From the NCBI RefSeq assembly GCF_011043545.1, contig NZ_JAAKGP010000001.1, forward strand, positions 496,001 through 560,000: a stretch of DNA of 64,000 nucleotides, written 5' to 3'. Source of the stretch: Rhodobacter sp. SGA-6-6. GTDB lineage: Bacteria > Pseudomonadota > Alphaproteobacteria > Rhodobacterales > Rhodobacteraceae. The translations under genes were made by a program, and so were the position numbers. The notes beneath the pieces are model-generated. The model made no database searches, had not been told where the DNA came from, and worked only from the letters and a program-made list of their open reading frames with translations. This document shows positions 26,248 to 33,303 of the stretch, one piece after another. Each line of letters begins with the position of its first letter. Position 1 is the first letter of the stretch.

Positions 26248-26811
26248 TCAGTCCTTCGGGGCCATGGCATTGCGCCCGGCCAGGATGGCGCTGACGGCAT
26301 AGGCCCTTTCCGGCTGCATCCCGGCCAGCACCGCCGCCGCCGCATCGGCCCGCATCCGGCCTAGGAAGCCGGCGGCGAAGTCGGGCTCCATCGCGTCGAA
26401 CAGGCGGGCGGCATCCTTGGGCTTCATCGTCTCGTAGACGGCGACCAGCCGGGTGATGTCCTCCTCCGCCGCGCCATCGGCCAGCGCGAGGGTCTTGCGC
26501 AGTTCCTCCTCCGCGGCCTGGAGTTCCGTAAGCCGCCGGGTGATCGCCTCGTCCGCCAGCGCCAGTGCGGCCTCGCGGTCGGAAATCGCCGCCTCCTGCG
26601 CGGCAAGGCGGCCCTCGCGGTCCGACAGCGCGGCGGCAAGGGCGGCCGGGGGAGCCGGGCATTCGGCGGGGGCTTCGGCCGGACCATCCGCCTCGGCCTT
26701 GCTGTTTTCGGCCAGGGCGGTCCCGAGGCTGCCGCCGATCCGCAGCGCGCCGGAGACGGCGAACATCAGCGCCAGGACGACGAGGGCCCCGCGGCCCGCA
26801 CGGCGCTTCAT
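26248..26811 (-). CDS. MotE-like periplasmic protein with MgtE-N type domain
   Basis: 187 residues. An N-terminal membrane/signal segment (about 8-27), a long coiled coil (about 60-115, REGRLAAQEAAISDREAALALADEAI) and a C-terminal MgtE-N-like domain with LVAVYETMKPKDAARLFDAMEPDFAAGFLGRM. This arrangement is that of MotE, the MotC chaperone of rhizobia. It overlaps the upstream gene by ATGA and precedes motA by 59 bases. Confidence 0.8.
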   Translation of the reverse strand: MKRRAGRGALVVLALMFAVSGALRIGGSLGTALAENSKAEADGPAEAPAECPAPPAALAAALSDREGRLAAQEAAISDREAALALADEAITRRLTELQAAEEELRKTLALADGAAEEDITRLVAVYETMKPKDAARLFDAMEPDFAAGFLGRMRADAAAAVLAGMQPERAYAVSAILAGRNAMAPKD

Positions 26812-27185
26812 TCCCCGTCCTCCCGCTCGCGCCCGGCCCTGCGGCGGGCGAAGCGCAGGCGGCGGCCGTCCTCCCCGGCCTCCGGTTCTGCCGCCTTCGG
26901 CTCCGGCAGGTCGTGCAGCGAGGCCATCAGCAGCTCCAGCCGCCGGGCCAGGGCATCGGCCCGCGCGGTCAGGTCCTCCAGGTTGCGCTCGGCCGAGCCG
27001 GCGACGCCGCGGGCCTTGTCCAGCGCCCGGGTCATGTCGTCCACCTGCGCCGACAGCACGGCGATGGCGCCGCCCATGCCGGTTTCCAGCGTGGTGAACC
27101 GGCGCAGCCTTGCGGCGAGGACGAGGCAATAGACCGCGGCCCCCAGAGTGGCGGCGGTCATCAGCATGTCGGCGATCAGATCCAT
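26808..27185 (-). CDS. Membrane-anchored coiled-coil protein, probably DUF6468 family
   Basis: 125 residues: one N-terminal membrane segment (about 5-25, DMLMTAATLGAAVYCLVLAARLRRF), then a coiled coil (LSAQVDDMTRALDKARG and onward) and an Arg-rich tail. Its place between fliL and motE matches a small conserved protein of alphaproteobacterial flagellar loci annotated DUF6468; the role is unknown. Overlaps motE by ATGA. Confidence 0.65.
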   Translation of the reverse strand: MDLIADMLMTAATLGAAVYCLVLAARLRRFTTLETGMGGAIAVLSAQVDDMTRALDKARGVAGSAERNLEDLTARADALARRLELLMASLHDLPEPKAAEPEAGEDGRRLRFARRRAGREREDGE

Positions 27186-27195
27186 GTCCGCCCCC

Positions 27196-27684
27196 TCAGT
27201 TCAGCACGAATTCGGTGACCAGCAGGTCGCGCACCCGGCCCTCTCCGGTGACGATCTGCACCCGGCGCAGCATCTGCGCCCGAAGCCGCGCCATGGCGGC
27301 GGGGTCTTCCAGCTCGGCCACCGCCACCGCGCGCAGGTAGCTGTTCAGCACGTCGAGGATGCGCGGCATCAAGAGCGTGACCTCATCGGCATAGGATTTC
27401 GCCACCTCCAGCTGGGCGGTGAACTTCAGGTGGCGGCTGAAGGAACCGGGGCCGAGCGAGATCACCACCGGCTCGACGGGCACGAAGGCGATGTCGGGCA
27501 GCGGGCCGGGCTTCTCCTCCTCCGCCTCGGCATGGTCCGGCGCCGCGGGGGCGAGGATCAGCCCCGCCCAGGCGGCATAGAAGCCGCCGCCGCCCAGGAC
27601 CAGCGCCAGAACCAGCCCCAGGACCAGCGGCTTCTTCGACTTCTTCTTCGGTTCCGCATCCTGCGGCGCGTCGGCCTCTGCCAC
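27196..27684 (-). CDS. fliL: Flagellar basal body-associated protein FliL (second)
   Basis: 162 residues. A Lys-rich cytoplasmic start (EPKKKSKKPLVLG), one membrane helix, and the FliL periplasmic domain with VEPVVISLGPGSFSRHLKFTAQLEVAKSYADEVTLLMPRILDVLNSYLRAV. I chose the GTG at 27684 because AGGGAG stands 6 bases before it; a GTG at 27729 would lengthen it by 15 codons and overlap the CtrA-like site. First gene of the fliL-DUF6468-motE-motA run. Confidence 0.9.
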   Translation of the reverse strand: MAEADAPQDAEPKKKSKKPLVLGLVLALVLGGGGFYAAWAGLILAPAAPDHAEAEEEKPGPLPDIAFVPVEPVVISLGPGSFSRHLKFTAQLEVAKSYADEVTLLMPRILDVLNSYLRAVAVAELEDPAAMARLRAQMLRRVQIVTGEGRVRDLLVTEFVLN

Positions 27685-27728
27685 GGCGGTCTCCCTGAAA
27701 TGACGGGATGAAAATAGATCGAAGGTCA

Positions 27729-27743
27729 CTAACCGATTGTTAA
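27729..27743. promoter_or_regulatory. Candidate CtrA site between fliL and fliF
   Basis: CTAA-CCGATTG-TTAA matches TTAA-N7-TTAA at 7 of 8 fixed positions and lies in the 114-base gap between the divergent fliL and fliF operons. This is the third such near match, each at a flagellar promoter. Confidence 0.62.
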
Positions 27744-27798
27744 GGCGCGTCCTTCAAAGCTGGCCGCAAGGGAGAAGCCCTGTCGGAGCGCAAGCGTC

Positions 27799-29373
27799 GT
27801 GCAGAACCTGTTGTCCACCTGGTCCGCGCTGGAGATGCGCCGGAAGATCATCGTCCTCGGGGCGACGCTGGCGATGTTCCTGGCGATCCTGGGGCTGGCG
27901 CGGATGGCTGGCACCGCGCGGATGGATCTCCTGTATGCCGGGCTGGAACCCGGAACCGCCGGCGAGATCGTCGCGGCGCTGGAGCAGCGGGGCGTCGCGC
28001 ATGAGGTGCGGGGCGATTCGATCTGGGTCGATTCCGCGCAGCGCGACGGCCTGCGGATGGCGCTGGCCGCCGAAGGACTGCCGGCCGCGGGCGGCGCGGG
28101 CTATGAACTCCTCGATTCGCTCTCGGGCTTCGGCACCACCAGCCAGATGTTCGACGCCGCCTACTGGCGCGCGAAGGAGGGGGAACTGGCGCGGACCATC
28201 CTTGCCGTGCCGGAGGTGAAGGCCGCCCGCGTGCATATCTCGCAGGCGCCCGACAGCCCGTTCCGCCGCGACGAGAAGCCCACGGCCAGCGTGACCGTCA
28301 CCACCTCGGGCGGCAGCCTGTCCGAGGCGCAGGCCGATGCGCTGCGGCATCTGGTGGCCTCGGCGGTGGCCGGGATGCGGCCGGGCGACGTGCAGGTGAT
28401 CGACGCCGTGGGCGGGCTGATCGCCGGGCCGGAGGCGGGCGCGGGGGCGCAGGACCGGGCCGAGGAGATCCGCCGCAACGTCCAGCGCCTGCTGGAGGCG
28501 CGGGTCGGCGCCGGCAAGGCGGTGGTCGAGGTCTCGCTGGAGTTGATCACCGACAGCGAACAGATCACCGAGCGGAAGTTCGACCCGCAGGGGCGGGTGC
28601 CGATCTCGTCCGAAACCTCGGAGCGCAGCGAAAGCGCGACCCAGCCGGGCGGCGATGTCACCGTGGCCTCCAACCTGCCGGAGGGCGATGCCGGGCCGGG
28701 CGGCGATGGCAAGTCGCAGTCCAGCGAGACCACCGAGCGGGTGAATTACGAAGTGTCTGAGACGCAGCGGGAACTGCTGCGGGGCCCGGGCGGCATCCGG
28801 CGGATGACGGTGGCGGTGCTGGTGGACGGCCAGACCGTGACCGGGCAGGACGGCGCCTCGGGCTGGCAGCCGCGCAGCGAGGAGGAACTGGCGGTGCTGC
28901 GGGAACTGGTCGCCTCGGCCGTCGGGCTGGACGAGGCGCGGGGCGATGTGCTGGTGCTGAAATCTCTGGAATTCCAGAGCGTTGCCGCCCTAGGCACCGA
29001 GGCGCAGTCCAGCCTCTTGCCCGCCTTCGGCCCGGTCAATCCGATGGCGGTGATCCAGATCGCGGCGCTGGCGCTGGTGGCGCTGATCCTCGGCCTCTTC
29101 GTGATCCGGCCGGTGCTGAAATCCGGCCGCGCCGCCGCCCTGCCGCCGCCGGGCGAGATGCTGGCGCTGCCCGGCGCGGGCCAGGGCGCGCTGACCGGCG
29201 AGATCGACGACGGCTTCCAGCTGCCCGACCTGCCGGCGGTGGATTTCGGCGGGCTGGACGGGCAGCCGCCGGAAGATCCCGCCACCCGCCTGCGCCGGCT
29301 GATCGAGGAGCGCCAGGCCGAGTCGCTGGAAATCCTGCGCGGCTGGCTGGAGCCGGAAGAGGAGCGCGCCTGA
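27799..29373 (+). CDS. fliF: Flagellar MS-ring protein FliF
   Basis: 524 residues. Forms the MS ring in the inner membrane. Two membrane helices (about 18-36 and 415-440), with ring-building motifs LYAGLEPGTAGEIVAALEQRGV, ARVHISQAPDSPFRRDEKPTASVTV and the NYEVSETQRELLRGPGGIRRMTVAVLVDG segment between. The start is GTG with GGAG 8 bases ahead. Its cytoplasmic tail, which normally holds FliG, is present (PATRLRRLIEERQAESLEILRGWL), although fliG is not the next gene. Confidence 0.95.
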   Translation: MQNLLSTWSALEMRRKIIVLGATLAMFLAILGLARMAGTARMDLLYAGLEPGTAGEIVAALEQRGVAHEVRGDSIWVDSAQRDGLRMALAAEGLPAAGGAGYELLDSLSGFGTTSQMFDAAYWRAKEGELARTILAVPEVKAARVHISQAPDSPFRRDEKPTASVTVTTSGGSLSEAQADALRHLVASAVAGMRPGDVQVIDAVGGLIAGPEAGAGAQDRAEEIRRNVQRLLEARVGAGKAVVEVSLELITDSEQITERKFDPQGRVPISSETSERSESATQPGGDVTVASNLPEGDAGPGGDGKSQSSETTERVNYEVSETQRELLRGPGGIRRMTVAVLVDGQTVTGQDGASGWQPRSEEELAVLRELVASAVGLDEARGDVLVLKSLEFQSVAALGTEAQSSLLPAFGPVNPMAVIQIAALALVALILGLFVIRPVLKSGRAAALPPPGEMLALPGAGQGALTGEIDDGFQLPDLPAVDFGGLDGQPPEDPATRLRRLIEERQAESLEILRGWLEPEEERA

Positions 29374-29975
29374 TGGCCATGCCGAAGCTGGAAGTCTTCG
29401 ACACCGATCCGTCCCCGACCCCCGCCTCGGGCATGGTGGTGACGCAGATCGGCGCCATAGAGGAGGCGAAGCTGGCCGCCTACGAACAGGGCTACAAGGC
29501 CGGCTGGGACGATGCCGCCGCCGCGCAGTCGGAAGACCAGGGCCGCATCCGCGCCGATCTGGCGCGCAACCTCCAGCAGCTGTCCTTCACCTGGCAGGAG
29601 GCGCGGGCGCATATCCTGAAGGCGGTGGAGCCGCTCCTGGAAGAGATGGTCACCCGCCTGCTGCCCGAAACAGCGCGCGAGACGCTGGCGCCGATGGTGC
29701 TGGAGCAGGTGATGCCGATGGCCGAGGACCTGACCGACCAGCCGGTGGCGCTGGTGCTGAACCCGGCGGTGCGCCCGGCGGTCGAGGCGCTGATCGAGCA
29801 GGCCACCGGCCTGCCGATGGCGATCGAGGAAGAGCCCACCCTGCCCGAGGGCCAGGTCTACATCCGGCTCGGCGGGGCCGAGGCGCAGGTGGACCTCAGC
29901 CGCGTCACCGCCGACATCACCGCCGCCGTGCGCGGCTTCTTCAGCCTTTCCGGGGAGAGCGGAACCGATGGATGA
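29373..29975 (+). CDS. fliH: FliH-like export ATPase regulator
   Basis: 200 residues. The N-terminal part has EEAKLAAYEQGYKAGWDDAAAAQ, the GxxxG-like helix seen in FliH; the C-terminal domain has EEMVTRLLPETARETLAPMVLEQVMPMAEDL and VYIRLGGAEAQVDLSRV. It would couple FliI to the C ring. Starts at a TGATG overlap with fliF and overlaps fliN by 8 bases. Confidence 0.85.
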   Translation: MAMPKLEVFDTDPSPTPASGMVVTQIGAIEEAKLAAYEQGYKAGWDDAAAAQSEDQGRIRADLARNLQQLSFTWQEARAHILKAVEPLLEEMVTRLLPETARETLAPMVLEQVMPMAEDLTDQPVALVLNPAVRPAVEALIEQATGLPMAIEEEPTLPEGQVYIRLGGAEAQVDLSRVTADITAAVRGFFSLSGESGTDG

Positions 29976-30237
29976 CCCTGCCGAGACGAACCCCTTCAGC
30001 CAGGTCCCGATCGAGATCACCATCTCGGTCGGCAAGGCCCGGCCCTTGGTGAAGGACCTGCTGCGCCTGTCGCGCGACGCGGTGCTGCCCTTGGACCGCC
30101 GGGTGGACGATCCGGTGGAGCTTTACGTCGGCGACCGTCTGATCGCCCGCGGCGAACTGACCGAGCTGGAGGGCGACATGGCCGGCCAGCTGGGCGTGCG
30201 GCTGACCGAGGTCGCCAACCTGCGGGGCGGATTGTGA
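29968..30237 (+). CDS. fliN: Flagellar motor switch protein FliN
   Basis: 89 residues, a single SpoA domain: PIEITISVGKARPLVKDLLRLSRDAVLPLDRRVDDPVELYVGDRLIARGEL then QLGVRLTEV. C-ring component that binds FliM and the FliH-FliI complex. Short but complete for an alphaproteobacterial FliN. fliM is not in the window. Confidence 0.94.
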   Translation: MDDPAETNPFSQVPIEITISVGKARPLVKDLLRLSRDAVLPLDRRVDDPVELYVGDRLIARGELTELEGDMAGQLGVRLTEVANLRGGL

Positions 30238-30965
30238 CCCGGCCGAAGGTGCTTCTGGCCGGCCTTGTCCCGCTTCTGGTCCTTCTGGCCGGCCCGGCGC
30301 TGGCGCAGCAGGTGACGCTGGACATGGGCGACGGAGGGTCGCTCGCCACCCGCTCGGTGCAGCTTCTGGTGCTGGTCACCGTGCTCAGCATCGTGCCGGG
30401 GCTGGCGGTGATGGTGACCTGCTTTCCCTTCATCGTCACCGTGCTGTCGATCCTGCGGCAGGGCCTCGGCCTGCAACAGGCGCCGCCCAACATGCTGATC
30501 GTCAGCCTGGCGATGTTCCTGACCTGGTTCGTGATGGAGCCGGTGCTGACCCAGGCCTGGCAACAGGGGGTGGAGCCCTTCACGCAGGAAGAGATCGACC
30601 TGACCACCGCCTTCGCCCGCACGTCCGAGCCGTTCCGCGGCTTCATGGCCAACCGGATCGACCCCGAGACCTTCGACACGTTGGACGCGCTGCGCCCACG
30701 CGAGGAGACGGGGGTGGAAGAGGCGCCGCTGTCGCTGCTGGTGCCTTCCTTCCTGCTGTCCGAGCTGAAACGGGCCTTCGAGATCGGCTTCCTGATCTTC
30801 CTGCCCTTCCTGATCATCGACCTGGTGGTCTCGGCCATCCTGATGTCGATGGGGATGATGATGGTGCCGCCCGCGGTGGTCTCGCTGCCGTTCAAGCTGG
30901 CCTTCTTCGTGGTCGCCGACGGCTGGAGCCTGATCGCCGGCGCTCTGGTGCGAAGTTACATGTGA
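30234..30965 (+). CDS. fliP: Flagellar export gate protein FliP
   Basis: 243 residues with a cleavable signal peptide (cut near ALAQQ) and four membrane helices. FliP forms the core pore with FliQ and FliR. Patterns: VTCFPFIVTVLSILRQGLGLQQAPPNMLIVSLAMFLTWFVM, and FLLSELKRAFEIGFLIFLPFLIIDLVVSAILMSMGMMMVPP near the end. GTG start overlapping the fliN stop. Confidence 0.96.
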   Translation: MTRPKVLLAGLVPLLVLLAGPALAQQVTLDMGDGGSLATRSVQLLVLVTVLSIVPGLAVMVTCFPFIVTVLSILRQGLGLQQAPPNMLIVSLAMFLTWFVMEPVLTQAWQQGVEPFTQEEIDLTTAFARTSEPFRGFMANRIDPETFDTLDALRPREETGVEEAPLSLLVPSFLLSELKRAFEIGFLIFLPFLIIDLVVSAILMSMGMMMVPPAVVSLPFKLAFFVVADGWSLIAGALVRSYM

Positions 30966-31021
30966 GTCTTGCACCCGGCCGCCCGCCGGGGCAGCGTGGG
31001 GCAAAGCAGGAGGAGGCGTCC

Positions 31022-31975
31022 ATGCCGTTCAACCAGCCGCTCGGCGGCAACGAGATGCCGCGCTTCGGCGGGCCGGTCACCTTCATGCGGCTGCCTTCGG
31101 CTGCGTCCGCCGAGGGGCTGGACGTGGCCTTCACCGGCATCCCGATGGACATCGGCACCTCGAACCGGCCCGGCACTCGCCTCGGGCCGCGGCAGATCCG
31201 CGACGAAAGCCGGATGCTGCGGCCCTACAACATGGCGACGGGGGCCGCGCCCTTCGACCATCTGCAATGCGCCGACATCGGCGACGTGGCTATCAACACC
31301 TTCGACCTGAAGAAATCGGTCGACATCATCACCGCGGCCTATGACGGCATCCTCTCGCACGGGGCGATCCCGCTGACCATGGGCGGCGATCATACCCTGA
31401 CCTGGCCGATCCTGCGCGCGATCAGGAAGAAGCACGGGCCGGTGGCTCTGATCCATGTCGATGCCCATGCCGACATCAACGACACCATGTTCGGCGAGAA
31501 GGTCGCCCACGGCTGCCCCTTCCGCCGCGCCTGGGAGGACGGCTGCCTGCTGAACGACAAGGTGTTCCAGATCGGGTTGCGCGGCACCGGCTACGGCCCC
31601 GACGATTTCGACTGGGGCCGCAACAACGGCTGGACGGTGGTGCAGGCCGAGGAGTGCTGGCACAGGTCGCTGGCGCCGCTGATGGCCGACATCCGCGCGA
31701 AGATCGGCGACGCCCCGGTCTACCTCAGCTACGACATCGACAGCCTCGACCCCGCCTTCGCCCCCGGCACCGGCACGGTGGAGCCGGGCGGTCTGACGAT
31801 CTGGCAGGGGCTGGAGATCGTGCGCGGCTGCGCCGGGCTGAACCTGATCGGCGGCGATCTGGTCGAGGTCTCGCCGCCCTACGATCCCTCGGGCAACACC
31901 GCGCTGATCGGGGCGAACCTGCTCTACGAGATGCTCTGCGTCCTGCCCGGCGTGCCGCAGCGCAAGCGGGGATAG
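31022..31975 (+). CDS. Agmatinase / guanidinobutyrase family ureohydrolase
   Basis: 317 residues, arginase fold. Hydrolyses a guanidino compound to an amine and urea. Two-manganese ligands are all visible: GGDHT (His124), DAHAD (Asp147, His149, Asp151) and SYDIDSLDP (Asp238, Asp240). The N-terminal QPLGGNEMPRFGG segment is like the guanidinobutyrase/guanidinopropionase group as well as some agmatinases, so the substrate is open. AGGAGGAGG precedes the ATG. It stands alone between the flagellar and secretion loci. Confidence 0.9.
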   Translation: MPFNQPLGGNEMPRFGGPVTFMRLPSAASAEGLDVAFTGIPMDIGTSNRPGTRLGPRQIRDESRMLRPYNMATGAAPFDHLQCADIGDVAINTFDLKKSVDIITAAYDGILSHGAIPLTMGGDHTLTWPILRAIRKKHGPVALIHVDAHADINDTMFGEKVAHGCPFRRAWEDGCLLNDKVFQIGLRGTGYGPDDFDWGRNNGWTVVQAEECWHRSLAPLMADIRAKIGDAPVYLSYDIDSLDPAFAPGTGTVEPGGLTIWQGLEIVRGCAGLNLIGGDLVEVSPPYDPSGNTALIGANLLYEMLCVLPGVPQRKRG

Positions 31976-32030
31976 GAGCGGTGCGCCCCGCCACAGCCGT
32001 TTTGCCGGACGGACTTCCTGCCCTTCCGCC

Positions 32031-32084
32031 TTCATCTTGGTGAAAATACTCTGCGGGGGGTCCGGGGGGTGCAAAACCCCCCGG
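32031..32084. repeat. Intergenic hairpin element, copy 1
   Basis: 54 bases beginning TTCATCTTGG and ending in a perfect 8-bp stem CCGGGGGG/CCCCCCGG with a 7-base loop (32062-32084). The same element occurs at 44041-44094. Here it sits between the convergent ureohydrolase and hlyD genes and could act as a bidirectional terminator. Confidence 0.8.
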
Positions 32085-32130
32085 CCGCCGGGCCGAGGCC
32101 CTCACGATTCCGCAAGACACCCCGGAGACC

Positions 32131-33303
32131 TCAGCGTTCCCGGAACGCCTCCTGGCTCTTGTAGAGCGGCTTGGTCAGGTAGGTCAGGATGGTCTTGCCG
32201 CCGGTCTGCAACTCCACCTCGGCCTGCATCCCCGGGCGGATTTCCATCTTCTTCTGCCGCTCGGTCAGCCGGGACAGGTCCACCCGCAGCGTCACGATGT
32301 AATGCGGGTCGCCGTCCGCCGCGCGCGAGCGTTCGTCGATGAAAGTGTCGGCCGAGACGAAGGTGACCTCGCCCTTCAGGCTGCCCCAGATGGTGTAGTC
32401 GTAGGCCGACAGCTTCACCACCGCCTCCTGGCCCTGCCGGACGGCGGCGATGTCGCGCGGCTTCACCTTGGCATCGACGTAAAGCTGTTCGTCCAGCGGG
32501 ATGATCTGCAGGATCTCTTCCCCCGGCCGCACCACGCCGCCGATGGTGGAGATGGCGATCTCGTTCACCACCCCGCGCATCGGCGCGGTCAGCACGGTGC
32601 GGGCCAGCTGGTCCTGCGCCAGCTTCAGGTTCTGCTTCAGCGAGGTCAGCTCCTTCAGCGTGTCGGCATAATCGCCCGCCCGTTCCAGCTCGGTCTGGGT
32701 GATGGTGCCCGACAGCCGGTTCTCGGCATCGCTGTGCGCCTTGCGGGCGCGGGTCACCTCGATCAGCGGCGCCACGTCCTGGGCATACATCCGCTCCAGG
32801 ATGTCCATCTCCTTCGCGGCCTGGTCCAGCACCGCCTGCGCCCCGGCCTTGCGGGCGCTGAAATCCTCGGCCCGCGCCTTCAGCAGCGTCGCCTCGGAGG
32901 CGACGATGTCCGGCACCCGCCCGGCCAGATCGCGCGGCACCATGAAGCGGGATTCGCCGCGCATCTCGGCCTCGATCCGCAGCTTGCGGATTTCCAGCGC
33001 GGCGATCTGGTCGCTGAAATCGTCCACCGCGGTCTGGTATTGCGTGCCCTGCAACCGGCCCAGAACCTGCCCCGGCTCCACCGTATCGCCCTCGGCCACC
33101 AGAAGTTCGGCCAGGATGCCGCCTTCGAGGTTCTGGATGATCTGCGGGCGGGAGGAGGACACCACGGTGCCCTGCGCCCGGACGATCTCGTCCACCCAGG
33201 CGAAGGCGGCCCAGGTCAGGAAGACCAGGAAGACCGCGCCGATGGCCCAGATCACAGCAGAAGGGCGGCCGCGGCGCTCGAACTCGTCGTCCCAGGTGGT
33301 CAT
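32131..33303 (-). CDS. Type I secretion periplasmic adaptor (HlyD family)
   Basis: 390 residues. Links the ABC exporter to TolC. One membrane helix (about 18-38), then the lipoyl half-motifs around RPQIIQNLEGGILAELLVAEGDTVEPGQVLGRL, a long coiled coil (about 90-250) and a barrel with LTAPMRGVVNEIAISTIGGVVRPGEEILQIIP, the common HlyD-family motif. It overlaps the ABC gene by 4 bases and is the last gene of the adhesin secretion operon. Confidence 0.94.
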   Translation of the reverse strand: MTTWDDEFERRGRPSAVIWAIGAVFLVFLTWAAFAWVDEIVRAQGTVVSSSRPQIIQNLEGGILAELLVAEGDTVEPGQVLGRLQGTQYQTAVDDFSDQIAALEIRKLRIEAEMRGESRFMVPRDLAGRVPDIVASEATLLKARAEDFSARKAGAQAVLDQAAKEMDILERMYAQDVAPLIEVTRARKAHSDAENRLSGTITQTELERAGDYADTLKELTSLKQNLKLAQDQLARTVLTAPMRGVVNEIAISTIGGVVRPGEEILQIIPLDEQLYVDAKVKPRDIAAVRQGQEAVVKLSAYDYTIWGSLKGEVTFVSADTFIDERSRAADGDPHYIVTLRVDLSRLTERQKKMEIRPGMQAEVELQTGGKTILTYLTKPLYKSQEAFRER

